From Bacteroidales bacterium (GTDB lineage Bacteria > Bacteroidota > Bacteroidia > Bacteroidales > UBA4417), in NCBI GenBank assembly GCA_030654075.1, contig JAURYB010000107.1, positions 1 to 53,560 of the forward strand: DNA of 53,560 nucleotides. The letters are read 5' to 3'. The notes under the pieces are model-generated. The model worked only from the letters and a program-made list of their open reading frames with translations. It did not search any database and had not been told where the DNA came from. A program made the position numbers and the translations under genes. Position 1 is the stretch's first letter, and each line of letters opens with the position of its first letter. Below are positions 25,862 to 34,458 of this stretch, piece after piece.

Positions 25862-25912
25862 TAAATTATTAAAACAAAGGTGAAATCCCGGCAATGCCCT
25901 GGTTTAGTTGCT

Positions 25913-26138
25913 TTAAAGGGCCAACTGTTTCAATTTGCCTTTGGTAATAAAGGCATCAATCATTTTTTTTTATAACTTGCTTGTCCTCATCAGGCATTAG
26001 ATCAACAGCTTTAAACTGTTGCAGGAGATCGGTATCTTTCAGGGTTGCCTGGGCTTTTTCAGAGGTATTGCCATTAATCAGGAAGTCAACAGAAGTATTT
26101 AACACATCGGCCAATTTGTTCAGGATGTCAGCCGGCAC
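25913..26138 (-). pseudogene. C-terminal remnant of an XRE-family regulator
   Basis: The remaining peptide reads PADILNKLADVLNTSVDFL and onward. This is the end of a helix-turn-helix XRE domain plus the linker found in many Bacteroidota regulators. The DNA-binding N-terminus has been replaced by the CTTGAGGAGAAGG repeat at 26133-26158. A run of nine A residues (minus strand; T tract 25963-25971) shifts the frame. With eight A the protein would continue KKMIDAFITKGKLKQLAL to a stop at 25913-25915. It is therefore broken at both ends, and the A-tract could also be a sequencing slip. Confidence 0.75.
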
Positions 26139-26500
26139 CTTTTCCTCAAGGAGAAGGACGGCAGACTACATGAACTTTTGGTAAGGGGAGACAGATTGTA
26201 CTTACGGGTTATTTGGTGCTGTTATACACTGTTTCTGGCATTAATACCCAAATGCCCGTTAACAATCCAAACTCGTCTTCAACCCTCTCCTTGAGGAGAG
26301 GGCAGGGTGAGGTGTTTTTGGCATGAAAATTAAAGGTTTACCACGCTTTTATCCTGGTCCGATAGGTTTTCAATTTAGTGGTTTACCAAATCACCTCATC
26401 CGCCTTCGGCACCTTCTCCTCAAGGAGAAGGACTGCAGACTACATTAATTTTTGATGAAAGGCGATAGCTTGTACTTATAGGATTTTGTGTACTTTTATA
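26133..26500. repeat. CTCCTTGAGGAG palindrome-type repeat, left cluster
   Basis: The unit has four parts: CCTTCTCCTCAAGGAGAAGG, a spacer (GGCAGACTAC...TGGCATTAATACCC), CCCTCTCCTTGAGGAGAGGG with CAGGGTGAGGTG, and a middle part (ATTAAAGGTTTACCACGC...) that ends at CACCTCATCCGCC, pairing with GAGGTG. One and a half units precede the DUF559 gene. A nearly identical arrangement follows it at 26970-27311. The repeat's left end replaces the N-terminal part of the XRE gene. Confidence 0.75.
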
Positions 26501-26520
26501 GAAGGTTTTAGTTTATTCAT

Positions 26521-26964
26521 ATGGTCTATATCAGAAAATCATTCCAGGGAATACTGAATTTTGGGGCAAAAAAAGAGATTTTTGAAAATGCGAAGGAATT
26601 GCGTAAAAGCCAGACCGAGGCTGAAAAAGCACTTTGGGAAGTTTTGCGTTCACGCAGATGCGGTGGAATGAAATTCAGACGTCAACACCCTGTAAAGCAA
26701 TTTATTCTCGATTTTTATTGTCATGAATATTTATTGGGCATTGAAGTTGATGGCTCAGTGCACGAAAATGAAGTAGCAATAGAATATGATCTGAACCGTA
26801 CTGCAGAACTCGAAACCCTGGGAATATTCATCCTCCGGTTTAAAAATGAAGAAGTGCTTACCAATCTCACTGAAGTAAAAGTTGAAATACTAAACAAATT
26901 AGTACAGTTACAACATGAAAGGAATGAAAAACAAAACCACACGAAAAATAATTCAATGTATTAG
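26521..26964 (+). CDS. DUF559 (Vsr-like) endonuclease-domain protein
   Basis: The 147-residue protein has the DUF559 pattern in full: NAKELRKSQTEAEKALWEVLRSRRCGGMKFRRQHP, then QFILDFYCHEYLLGIEVDGSVH, and ETLGIFILRFKNEEV. The D...E-x-D arrangement (ILDFYC, IEVDG) is that of very-short-patch-repair-like PD-(D/E)XK nucleases. Target and role are unknown. Proteins of this type are common, often multi-copy, solitary genes in Bacteroidota. Here the gene lies in the spacer of a palindromic repeat whose neighbouring copies have no gene, and no methylase is adjacent. I infer that it is cargo of that element. Confidence 0.9.
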   Translation: MVYIRKSFQGILNFGAKKEIFENAKELRKSQTEAEKALWEVLRSRRCGGMKFRRQHPVKQFILDFYCHEYLLGIEVDGSVHENEVAIEYDLNRTAELETLGIFILRFKNEEVLTNLTEVKVEILNKLVQLQHERNEKQNHTKNNSMY

Positions 26965-26969
26965 TATCT

Positions 26970-27311
26970 ATGCCCGTTAACAATCCAAACTCGTCTTCAA
27001 CCCTCTCCTTGAGGAGAGAGCAGGGTGAGGTGTTTTGGGCATGAAAATTAAAGGTTTACCACGCTTTTATCCTGTTCCGATAGGTTTTCAATTTAGTGGT
27101 TTACCAAATCACCTCATCCGCCTTCGGCACCTTCTCCTCAAGGAGAAGGACGGCAGACTACTTGAACTTTTGGTAAGGGGAGACAGATTGTACTTACGGG
27201 ATATTTGGTGCTTTTATACACTGTTTCTGGCATTAATACCCAAATGCCCGTTACAATCCAAACTCGTCTTCAACCCTCTCCTTGAGGAGAGGGCAGGGTG
27301 AGGTGTTTTTG
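26970..27311. repeat. CTCCTTGAGGAG palindrome-type repeat, right cluster
   Basis: This repeats the left cluster with few mismatches. The block starting CCCGTTAACAATCCAAACTC at about 26973 equals that at about 26255. The spacer from GGAGAAGGACGGCAGACTAC to the next CTCCTTGAGGAGAGGG (27139-27290) equals 26149-26300. In this spacer no gene is present, so it serves as the empty form of the DUF559-bearing unit. It fills the 357-bp gap before the hydrolase. Confidence 0.75.
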
Positions 27312-27321
27312 TCTATCTCTA

Positions 27322-28119
27322 TTATTCAGAACACCGCATCGCAAAGTGTTTCAATGCCTGCAGCGTTTTGCCCGGCGCTTCAATAAATCCCATATGACCA
27401 ACATCTTCGAGTAACAGTATTTCGCTGTGTGAAGGAATAACCGCCTGGGCCATCAGCTGGGTGTAAGGCATACGGCTGTCCTGCTTTCCGATAATAAACA
27501 AAACCGGAATATCGGTCAATAATAAGTACTGCAGTTGGTTCGGACGGTCGCGCATTCCTGAAAGTGCAGCAATAATAGCATCAGGAGTCATAAGAGCAGC
27601 AATATCCTGCAGTTTCTGAATTTCTACGGTATATTTTTCAAGGTGTTTCTGATCGAACAAGTCGGGGATAAACTGCTTAATAAAACCACCACGGTTTTGA
27701 GTTACAATATTTATAGTCCGTCGGCGGTTTTCTTTGGCTTCTTCACTGTCGGCGCCTGCATTTGAATGGAAAAGGACTAATCCTTTTACCATTTCCTTGT
27801 TATCGGCCGCAAACTGCAGTGCCACATAACCGCCCATGGAATGGCCGGTAAAAACTGCTTTTTCAATTTTTTCAGCTTTCAGAACTGTTCTTACTGTTGC
27901 GGCCATAAGCTGCATACTATGAGTTCCTTCAACCAGTTCGCTTTCGCCATGGCCGGGCAGATCAATAGCAATTACGGTAAAATCATTTTGCAGGATTTCG
28001 GTAAAATCATCCCAGATAGCTTTTGATTCAAGAAATCCGTGAAGCAATACCAAAGCGGGACCGTTGCCGGAGATTTTATAGACTATGTTTTTATTCTGGT
28101 GTTGGATCGTTTTTTTCAT
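27322..28119 (-). CDS. Alpha/beta hydrolase
   Basis: The 265-residue single-domain hydrolase has an oxyanion-hole motif LLHGFLES (25-32), the nucleophile elbow GHSMGG (Ser at about 95), the acid in IIGKQDSRMPY, and the catalytic His in LEDVGHMGFIEAP. It resembles BioH/MenH-like carboxylesterases and soluble peroxidases of the fold, but the substrate cannot be told. No signal peptide is present, so it is cytoplasmic. Its last 52 bp are duplicated at 23582-23633, on the far side of the RHS island. The gene itself appears intact. Confidence 0.9.
   Translation of the reverse strand: MKKTIQHQNKNIVYKISGNGPALVLLHGFLESKAIWDDFTEILQNDFTVIAIDLPGHGESELVEGTHSMQLMAATVRTVLKAEKIEKAVFTGHSMGGYVALQFAADNKEMVKGLVLFHSNAGADSEEAKENRRRTINIVTQNRGGFIKQFIPDLFDQKHLEKYTVEIQKLQDIAALMTPDAIIAALSGMRDRPNQLQYLLLTDIPVLFIIGKQDSRMPYTQLMAQAVIPSHSEILLLEDVGHMGFIEAPGKTLQALKHFAMRCSE
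27330..27381. repeat. Right copy of the 52-bp direct repeat (inside hydrolase 3' end)
   Basis: This is the partner of 23582-23633, with four mismatches. It codes for the final residues of the alpha/beta hydrolase and marks the right edge of the RHS/DUF559 island. Confidence 0.8.
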
Positions 28120-28156
28120 ACTTTGAAAATTATAGGGCTATGGGGTTGAGATTTTT

Positions 28157-28315
28157 AGTGTCAGACACGCGGCTTAATAGTGTCAGACACCCTGCGGGTG
28201 TGCAGACACTAAAAAAGAGAGGTTGCAAAGATACAACCTCTCTCTAATTTTACAGTCGTTGGTAGTGTCAGACACCCTGCGGGTGTGCAGACACTTATGC
28301 GGGTGTGCAGACACT
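28157..28315. repeat. TGTCAGACACCC palindromic repeats
   Basis: AGTGTCAGACACCCTGCGGG with its inverted half GTGTGCAGACACT occurs at about 28183-28210 and 28264-28295. Partial copies are at 28157-28168 and 28298-28315. The last copy ends on the pepP-like gene and supplies its TAG stop codon (28316-28314 on the minus strand). An intrinsic terminator hairpin lies between the copies. Confidence 0.75.
28210..28243 (-). terminator. Intrinsic terminator of the M24 aminopeptidase gene
   Basis: The 10-bp stem AGAGAGGTTG/CAACCTCTCT (28216-28225 and 28234-28243) is followed on the minus strand by a T run (28216-28211). It lies 70 bp beyond the stop codon. Confidence 0.85.
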
Positions 28316-29708
28316 ATAACCGATCGGCCATGGTAGCTTCAACTTCGGCTACTGTTTTTGGAATTGGTTTGCCCAGAACGCGGTGACCGTCAGCAGTAAC
28401 AAGGATATCATCTTCAATACGGATGCCCCCGAAATTGCGGTATTCTTCAATTTTATCATAATTCAGGAATTCCGCGTATTTCTTTTCGGCTTTCCACATA
28501 TCGATCAGTTCAGGAATAAAATAAATGCCTGGTTCATTGGTAATTACAAAACCGGGTTGCAAACGGCGGCCCATGCGCAGGTATGCGGTACCGAATTGCG
28601 TGCTGGGCTGTATCTCATTGTCATAACCCACATGTATCTGACCAAGTCCTTCCATATCATGTACATCCAGGCCGAGCATATGCCCGAGACCGTGAGGCAG
28701 GAAAAGCGCGTGAGCACCTGCAACAACAGCTTCTTTAACATCGCCTTTCATTAATCCCAGGTCCTTTAAACCTGAGGCTATAGTTTCGCAGGCAACCGTA
28801 TGGCAATCGCGGTAAAAAGTACCGGGTTTGGTGGCTGCTATTCCATTCAGATTAGCATTGAGTACAATCTCATATATTTCGCGCTGCTTCTGGCTGAATT
28901 TTCCACCAACCGGAACGGTGCGGGTTATATCACTTGCATAATTCAGCGAAGTTTCGGTTCCGGCATCCATTACCATCATGCGGCCTTCCTGTAGAATATT
29001 TTCGTGATGATGGTTATGAAGAATTTGACCGTTTGTACTCAGGATTATAGGAAAAGAAACCGGTCTTCCTTGTCCAATCGAGATTCCCTCCATTACGCCT
29101 ACAATTTCCTGTTCTTTCCGGCCCGGATAAGCCATGCGCATACCTGTAGTAAACATATGCCAGGCGGTGCCTATTGCTTTTTCAATTTCGGCGATTTCCA
29201 GTTCTGACTTGACCGACCGAAGTTTAATTATAGCTTCAATCAAGGGTAAGGATGCGTAATCGCGGATACGTAAAGGATTAAGGCCCAGGAGTCCGCAAAC
29301 CTGCAATGTGGTTTCAGCGCGGTACGTCGGGGCAAAATGAATTGGACGGCGTTTTTGGATGGCATTGTTAATGAAAACTGTTAATTCGCTCAATGAAGCT
29401 GTGTTTTTTACACCAACTTTTATAGCCAGGTCAACCACCTTGGGCTGCGGACCCATCCAGATGATATCATCAATCTCGAAGTCGTTACCGAAAAGATAAT
29501 CGATATCATTATCAATATCAATAATTCCGGTAAAGTCAGGATTTTCGAGCCCGAAGAAATAGGAGAAATTGCTGTCCTGCCTGAAAGTGTAGGTATTTGC
29601 TGAATAATTATAGGCTGCTTCGGAATTGCCCGGTAACAGGACTATTCCGGATGGAATAAGTTTACGTAACGCATTACGTCGTTCAGTGTATATTTCAGGA
29701 TTGAACAT
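28314..29708 (-). CDS. pepP: M24 family aminopeptidase P-like protein
   Basis: The 464-residue metalloenzyme has an N-terminal creatinase-like domain (about 1-165, PepP N-terminal type, GIVLLPGNSEAAYNY) and a C-terminal pita-bread catalytic domain. The five metal ligands are visible: the two Asp in MDAGTETSLNYASDITRT, the His in LPHGLGHMLGLDVHD, and the Glu in TNEPGIYF and GGIRIEDD. Family enzymes remove N-terminal residues before proline. No signal peptide is visible, so it is cytoplasmic. A second M24 protein is encoded at 30329-31615 on the same strand, with a small TPR gene between them on the other strand. A TATATTTG-like box lies 47 bp upstream. Confidence 0.92.
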   Translation of the reverse strand: MFNPEIYTERRNALRKLIPSGIVLLPGNSEAAYNYSANTYTFRQDSNFSYFFGLENPDFTGIIDIDNDIDYLFGNDFEIDDIIWMGPQPKVVDLAIKVGVKNTASLSELTVFINNAIQKRRPIHFAPTYRAETTLQVCGLLGLNPLRIRDYASLPLIEAIIKLRSVKSELEIAEIEKAIGTAWHMFTTGMRMAYPGRKEQEIVGVMEGISIGQGRPVSFPIILSTNGQILHNHHHENILQEGRMMVMDAGTETSLNYASDITRTVPVGGKFSQKQREIYEIVLNANLNGIAATKPGTFYRDCHTVACETIASGLKDLGLMKGDVKEAVVAGAHALFLPHGLGHMLGLDVHDMEGLGQIHVGYDNEIQPSTQFGTAYLRMGRRLQPGFVITNEPGIYFIPELIDMWKAEKKYAEFLNYDKIEEYRNFGGIRIEDDILVTADGHRVLGKPIPKTVAEVEATMADRL

Positions 29709-29849
29709 GGGTACGGATATTTTTAGTTTAAAAAACAGTATGATTTAGACATTGCAAATATATGGTTTTGATCTATCCATTATAAAACAGATTCTATACA
29801 CAATTGTTAAAATTTGCCTTAAATTTGTTGAACTTAAAAATCACAGAAA

Positions 29850-30167
29850 ATGAAAAAGATACTATTACTTTCCGGATTATTCCTGGTTCTGTCAATAGCA
29901 ACATTAGCGCAAACAGCAGCTGAATGGAACAAACAGGGTGTTGATCATTCAAAGAAGTTTGAATACAAACAAGCGTATGAATGTTTTACCAAGGCAATTG
30001 AGCTAAAAGCTGATTTTGCCGAAGCCTATTATAACCGGGCTACAGTCTGGTTTGAATTGCCAGCTAATACGTTTCCCAATATTGATGGCTGCGACGACCT
30101 CAAGACAGCCAAATCACTGGGATATAAGGTGAAGGATGAGGTGATGAAGAAGTTCGGGTGTCTTTAA
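29850..30167 (+). CDS. Small secreted TPR protein
   Basis: The 105-residue protein has a signal peptide (MKKILLLSGLFLVLSIATLAQ). About two tetratricopeptide units follow (EWNKQGVDHSKKFEYKQAYECFTKAIELKADFAEAYYNRATVWF). The tail CDDLKTAKSLGYKVKDEVMKKFGC is typical of short periplasmic TPR proteins in Bacteroidota, where the two cysteines may pair. It is encoded against the two flanking M24 peptidase genes. A TAAATTTG box (29820-29827) lies just upstream. Function is unknown beyond likely protein-protein contacts. Confidence 0.8.
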   Translation: MKKILLLSGLFLVLSIATLAQTAAEWNKQGVDHSKKFEYKQAYECFTKAIELKADFAEAYYNRATVWFELPANTFPNIDGCDDLKTAKSLGYKVKDEVMKKFGCL

Positions 30168-30169
30168 GT

Positions 30170-30322
30170 GGGAAATCGTAAATCGTTTTTGGAAAATGGA
30201 AAATGGAAAATGGTATTACAAAATCGTAAGTCGTTAATTTGTTAATCGTCATTCGTAAATCGTAAATTGTTAGTTGTAAATCGTAAATCGTCATTCGTAA
30301 ATCGTAAATCGTAAATCGTACT
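30170..30322. repeat. CGTAAATCGT repeat tract
   Basis: Short variants of AATCGTAAATCGT and GTCATTCGTAAATCG, with three GGAAAATGGAAAATGG-type units in front, fill the gap between the TPR gene and the convergent M24 gene. It is related to the tracts at 19218-19681 and 53165-53395. Confidence 0.8.
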
Positions 30323-30328
30323 TCTCCC

Positions 30329-31615
30329 CTACCCCCTCATCAATTCCTCAATTTCATCCGGCTCCACCGGAATAGCAGCCATAAGATTTATCGGTTCTTC
30401 GGCAACCATGATATCATTTTCGAGACGGATTCCGATTCCTTCTTCAGGGATATAAATTCCAGGCTCGCAGGTCATAACCATTCCACTTTCGAAAACGACC
30501 TGGCGTGAACCTACATCATGTACATCCAGGCCAAGAAAATGCCCTGTTCCATGCATATAATACCTGAAATACGCCGGGGAATCAGCGGTTTGACTTTTTA
30601 ATTCATGCTTATTTATCAAGCCTAAACCAACCAATTCCTTTTCCATCAGCTTACAGACTTCGCCATGCCATTTTTCGATGGTGGTTCCGGGTTTTAACAT
30701 GCTTGTAGCTGCTTTTAGTATCCGCAAAACGGCTTCATAAACCTGTCGTTGCCGGGGAGAAAATTTCCCGTTCACAGGTATTGTCCGGGTCATATCTGCG
30801 GCATAGTTTCCATATTCGGCTCCCACATCCATAAGCAGCAGATCGCCGTCCTTACACGTATTGAAGTTGGTATTGTAATGAAGAATGCATGCGTTGGCTC
30901 CCGAAGCAATTATCGGAGCATATGCATGACCGGTGCTTCCTTTTCGTATAAACTCATGTGTAAATTCAGCTTCTATTTCATATTCCCTGACTCCTGGTTT
31001 TACAAACTTAAGCACCCTGCGAAATGCATCATTGGTAAGGTTACAGGCTTTTTGAATCTGAACAACCTCTTCCGGTTCTTTCACCAGTCGCATTTCGGTA
31101 ATTACCGGCGCAAGCCGTTCATACGAATGCACCGGGAAGTCCTGTAACATCTTAGCCGCAAACCGTACATCCCGATGAGGCACTTCGGTGATAAATTTAG
31201 GGTACTCATTCTGATTCAGGTAAACAAGCTGCACTCTCGACATCAGGTCGCGAAGTGTGATTTCAAATTCATCCAGCCATTTTACGTTTTTGATTCCGGA
31301 AACTTCGCTAACCTGGTCCAACGTATATTTGTGACCATTCCAGATCACCATCAGGTCGTTGGTTTTCACGGTGAACAGCAATTCGCGCATACTTTCCACA
31401 GGGTGGCCGGGGCATAATGTCAAAATGCATTTCTCCTGGTCGAGACCGGTAAGATAAAACATATCCGAGTTCTGCCTGAAAGGATGGGTCTGATCGCCCG
31501 AACGCGGCATTTCATCGTTTGAGTTAACTATGGCCAGCGAACCGGGTTTCAGCTTTGTAACAAGCTTTGCACGGTTACTGATATACATTTCTTTACGGAT
31601 AGGTAGATATCGCAT
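30329..31615 (-). CDS. M24 family aminopeptidase P (Xaa-Pro aminopeptidase)
   Basis: The 428-residue protein has the aminopeptidase P N-terminal domain (about 5-140, with MPRSGDQTHPFRQNSDMFYLTGL). The catalytic M24 domain carries the metal ligands: the Asp pair in LLMDVGAEYGNYAADMTRT, the His in MHGTGHFLGLDVHDVG, and the Glu in TCEPGIYIPEEG and IRLENDIMV. It matches the PepP type better than its paralogue at 28314-29708, which has a shorter, more diverged N-terminal domain. No signal peptide is seen. Expected reaction: release of the residue before proline from peptide N-termini. Confidence 0.92.
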   Translation of the reverse strand: MRYLPIRKEMYISNRAKLVTKLKPGSLAIVNSNDEMPRSGDQTHPFRQNSDMFYLTGLDQEKCILTLCPGHPVESMRELLFTVKTNDLMVIWNGHKYTLDQVSEVSGIKNVKWLDEFEITLRDLMSRVQLVYLNQNEYPKFITEVPHRDVRFAAKMLQDFPVHSYERLAPVITEMRLVKEPEEVVQIQKACNLTNDAFRRVLKFVKPGVREYEIEAEFTHEFIRKGSTGHAYAPIIASGANACILHYNTNFNTCKDGDLLLMDVGAEYGNYAADMTRTIPVNGKFSPRQRQVYEAVLRILKAATSMLKPGTTIEKWHGEVCKLMEKELVGLGLINKHELKSQTADSPAYFRYYMHGTGHFLGLDVHDVGSRQVVFESGMVMTCEPGIYIPEEGIGIRLENDIMVAEEPINLMAAIPVEPDEIEELMRG

Positions 31616-31712
31616 TTTGCTGGTATTTAATTAGTTGAAAGGTAATTGGCGTTTTCTTTTAAAAAAAAACAATTTTTATACCTGATGTTCGGAATTCAAA
31701 TAGTATTGTTTC

Positions 31713-31720
31713 TATATTTG
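31713..31720 (+). promoter_or_regulatory. -7 box of the sdhCAB operon
   Basis: TATATTTG fits TAnnTTTG, 84 bp before sdhC. The -33 element is not clear. Confidence 0.4.
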
Positions 31721-31804
31721 TTCCTCTCTCAGGCAGCCAAAAGTATGAATTATTTTCAATGCAAAATTTAGAGTTGCCTGTAAATATATCAAATCAATAA
31801 TCGT

Positions 31805-32470
31805 ATGGGCAATAAATATTTATTTTACTCATCAATCACAAAAAAAGTGGTAATGGCCCTTGCAGGCCTCTTTTTAATTACTTTCCTGGTTGTTCATTTG
31901 GGAATTAACCTTCTGCTTCTAAGTAATGATGATGGAGCTGCCTTTAAGGTCGCTGTTGAATTTATGACTACCAATCCTTTGGTGAAAATCATGGAGATAT
32001 TTCTGATGGGCGGTTTTGCAGTTCATATTGTTATCGGAGTTTTTATCCAGATACAAAACTGGCTGGCAAGGCCCGTGAGATATAAAGTTGCCGGATATTC
32101 ACACCTTTCGTTTTTTTCAAAATATATGATCCATACAGGCGCTATCATTTTCATTTTTCTATGCATTCACTTTACCAATTTCTATTTTGTGAAACTGGGT
32201 TTAGTAAATCCGCCGGCAGATGTGGAAAAGGAAGATTTTTACCAGATGGCTAACTTACTTTTCGCTGATAGGTTTTATGCCGTTTTGTATGTTGTGCTGA
32301 TGATATTCCTGGGATTTCACCTTCATCACGCTTTCCAGTCGGCATTTCAAACGCTGGGGCTGAATCACACCAAATACACCCCGTTTATTAAAGCAGCAGG
32401 TACTATCTATTCGATTGTGGTTCCACTGGGATTTGCAAGCATTCCTTTGTTTTTCATTTTCATAAAGTAA
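31805..32470 (+). CDS. sdhC: Succinate dehydrogenase/fumarate reductase cytochrome b subunit
   Basis: The 221-residue membrane anchor has five predicted helices, as in the single-subunit di-heme type found with Bacteroidota and epsilonproteobacterial complex II. Histidines suited to heme ligation lie within helices: VVHLG (about 31), FAVHIVIG, HTGAIIFIFLCIHFTNF, and FHLHHAFQS. It passes electrons between the flavoprotein/iron-sulfur subunits and quinone. The gene is followed after 47 bp by sdhA. sdhB follows further on, beyond an inserted element. Confidence 0.93.
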   Translation: MGNKYLFYSSITKKVVMALAGLFLITFLVVHLGINLLLLSNDDGAAFKVAVEFMTTNPLVKIMEIFLMGGFAVHIVIGVFIQIQNWLARPVRYKVAGYSHLSFFSKYMIHTGAIIFIFLCIHFTNFYFVKLGLVNPPADVEKEDFYQMANLLFADRFYAVLYVVLMIFLGFHLHHAFQSAFQTLGLNHTKYTPFIKAAGTIYSIVVPLGFASIPLFFIFIK

Positions 32471-32517
32471 CAGGCACATCAAATTGCTGATTGTCAGCTG
32501 ATAAAAGTATAATTTGT

Positions 32518-34458
32518 ATGACAAAACTTAATTCAAAAATACCACAGGGGCCTGTTGCTACAAAATGGAGCAATTACAAGGACCATATTGCCCTTGTAAA
32601 CCCTTCGAATAAAAGGAAACTCGATATTATTGTCGTTGGTACCGGGCTTGCCGGTGCGTCGGCGGCGGCATCCTTGGGCGCGTTGGGGTTTAAGGTAAAA
32701 GCTTTCTGTTACCAGGACAGCCCGCGGCGCGCGCATAGCATTGCCGCACAGGGCGGCATCAATGCCTCTAAAAATTATCAGAATGACGGCGACAGTGTTT
32801 ACCGTTTGTTTTACGACACCATTAAAGGCGGTGACTACCGTGCCCGTGAAGGCAATGTATACCGCCTGGCTGAAGTAAGCGGAAGCATCATCGATCAATC
32901 CGTTGCGCTTGGTGTTCCTTTTGCCCGTGAATACGGCGGATTGCTTGATAACCGTTCGTTTGGAGGAGCGCAGGTTTCGCGTACTTTTTATGCCCGCGGG
33001 CAAACCGGTCAGCAGTTATTGCTTGGCGCATACAGCGCTATGAGCCGACAGGTAAGCCTAGGAAACGTGGAATCCTATACCCGGCACGAAATGCTCGATG
33101 TGGTAATTATCGACGGACGTGCCCGCGGTATTATAGCCCGCAACCTGGTTACAGGCGAGATAGAAAGACATTCGGCTCATGCGGTTGTACTTGCCACAGG
33201 TGGTTACGGAAATGTATTCTTCCTGTCGACAAATGCCATGGGCAGCAATGCAACAGCCATCTGGAAAGCATATAAAAAAGGTGCCTTTTTTGGAAATCCA
33301 TGCTTTACACAAATTCACCCGACGTGCATCCCGGTTCATGGCGATTTCCAGTCGAAACTCACTCTGATGAGTGAGAGTTTGCGTAACGATGGCCGGATAT
33401 GGGTTCCGAAACGCAAGGAAGATGTAGAAGCGCTTCGGCATAATAAAATGAAGCCCAAAGATATTGCCGAAGAAAACCGCGATTATTACCTCGAACGCCG
33501 TTACCCGGCTTTTGGCAACCTGGTTCCGCGTGATGTAGCTTCGCGCGCGGCTAAAGAGCGTTGTGATGCCGGATTTGGCGTTGGCGAAACAGGACTGGCA
33601 GTGTATCTTGATTTCGCGGATTCCATCAAACGACTTGGCAGGAATGTAATTGAAGAACGTTATGGAAACCTTTTCCAGATGTATCAGAAAATTGTAGACG
33701 AAAATCCATATGAAAACCCAATGATGATTTATCCCGCGGTGCATTATACCATGGGCGGGCTTTGGGTTGATTACGATCTGATGTCGACTGTAAAGGGTTT
33801 ATTTGTTGCAGGCGAAGCCAATTTCTCCGATCACGGAGCAAACCGCCTGGGCGCTTCGGCTTTGATGCAGGGACTTGCCGACGGATATTTCGTACTTCCT
33901 TATACCATTCAGAATTACCTGGCCGACCAGATTAATGTTCCTCGTTTTAAAACTGATTTGCCAGAATTTGAAGAATCTGAAAAACAGGTAAAAGCCCGTC
34001 TGCAAAAACTTTTCGATGTAAAAGGCACCAAACCTGTCGATCATTTTCATCGCCAGCTTGGCAAAATAATGTGGGAATATGTTGGTATGGCACGGAATAA
34101 AAAAGGCCTTCAGGAAGCAATAACAATGATTCGAGAAGTGAGGGCCGAATTTTGGAAAGATGTAAAGATAACCGGAGAATTCGAAGAAGTAAACCCGGAA
34201 CTTGAAAAAGCTGGTCGTGTTGCCGATTTCCTGGAATTAGGTGAACTGATGGCAATAGATGCGCTGAACCGGGAAGAATCCTGCGGCGGGCATTTCCGTG
34301 AGGAATATCAAACTCCTGAAGGTGAAGCATTACGGAATGATGACGAATATATGTATGTAGCAGCGTGGGAGTATGCTGGTGATGACAAAGAACCAGTACT
34401 TAACAAGGAGCCGCTTGAATATGAGGCGATTGAGGTGAAACAGAGGAATTATAAATAA
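32518..34458 (+). CDS. sdhA: Succinate dehydrogenase/fumarate reductase flavoprotein subunit
   Basis: The 646-residue subunit starts at ATG 32518; a TTG at 32491 opens the same frame but is unlikely. The FAD-binding Rossmann motif is [12 protein letters not shown] (about 36-47). The covalent-flavin histidine is His73 in [10 protein letters not shown]. Substrate-site segments include the [13 protein letters not shown] stretch, [11 protein letters not shown] and the catalytic-loop [12 protein letters not shown]. The C-terminal helical domain ends in an acidic tail. It oxidises succinate or reduces fumarate on the inner face of the membrane. Between its stop and sdhB lies a 773-bp insertion with an S23-type gene, and the coding sequence is unaffected. 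Confidence 0.96.
   Translation: MTKLNSKIPQGPVATKWSNYKDHIALVNPSNKRKLDIIVVGTGLAGASAAASLGALGFKVKAFCYQDSPRRAHSIAAQGGINASKNYQNDGDSVYRLFYDTIKGGDYRAREGNVYRLAEVSGSIIDQSVALGVPFAREYGGLLDNRSFGGAQVSRTFYARGQTGQQLLLGAYSAMSRQVSLGNVESYTRHEMLDVVIIDGRARGIIARNLVTGEIERHSAHAVVLATGGYGNVFFLSTNAMGSNATAIWKAYKKGAFFGNPCFTQIHPTCIPVHGDFQSKLTLMSESLRNDGRIWVPKRKEDVEALRHNKMKPKDIAEENRDYYLERRYPAFGNLVPRDVASRAAKERCDAGFGVGETGLAVYLDFADSIKRLGRNVIEERYGNLFQMYQKIVDENPYENPMMIYPAVHYTMGGLWVDYDLMSTVKGLFVAGEANFSDHGANRLGASALMQGLADGYFVLPYTIQNYLADQINVPRFKTDLPEFEESEKQVKARLQKLFDVKGTKPVDHFHRQLGKIMWEYVGMARNKKGLQEAITMIREVRAEFWKDVKITGEFEEVNPELEKAGRVADFLELGELMAIDALNREESCGGHFREEYQTPEGEALRNDDEYMYVAAWEYAGDDKEPVLNKEPLEYEAIEVKQRNYK

Noticed and set aside
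32491..32517. TTG start for sdhA
   Set aside because: The ATG at 32518 gives the usual flavoprotein start; the extra nine residues are not family-like.
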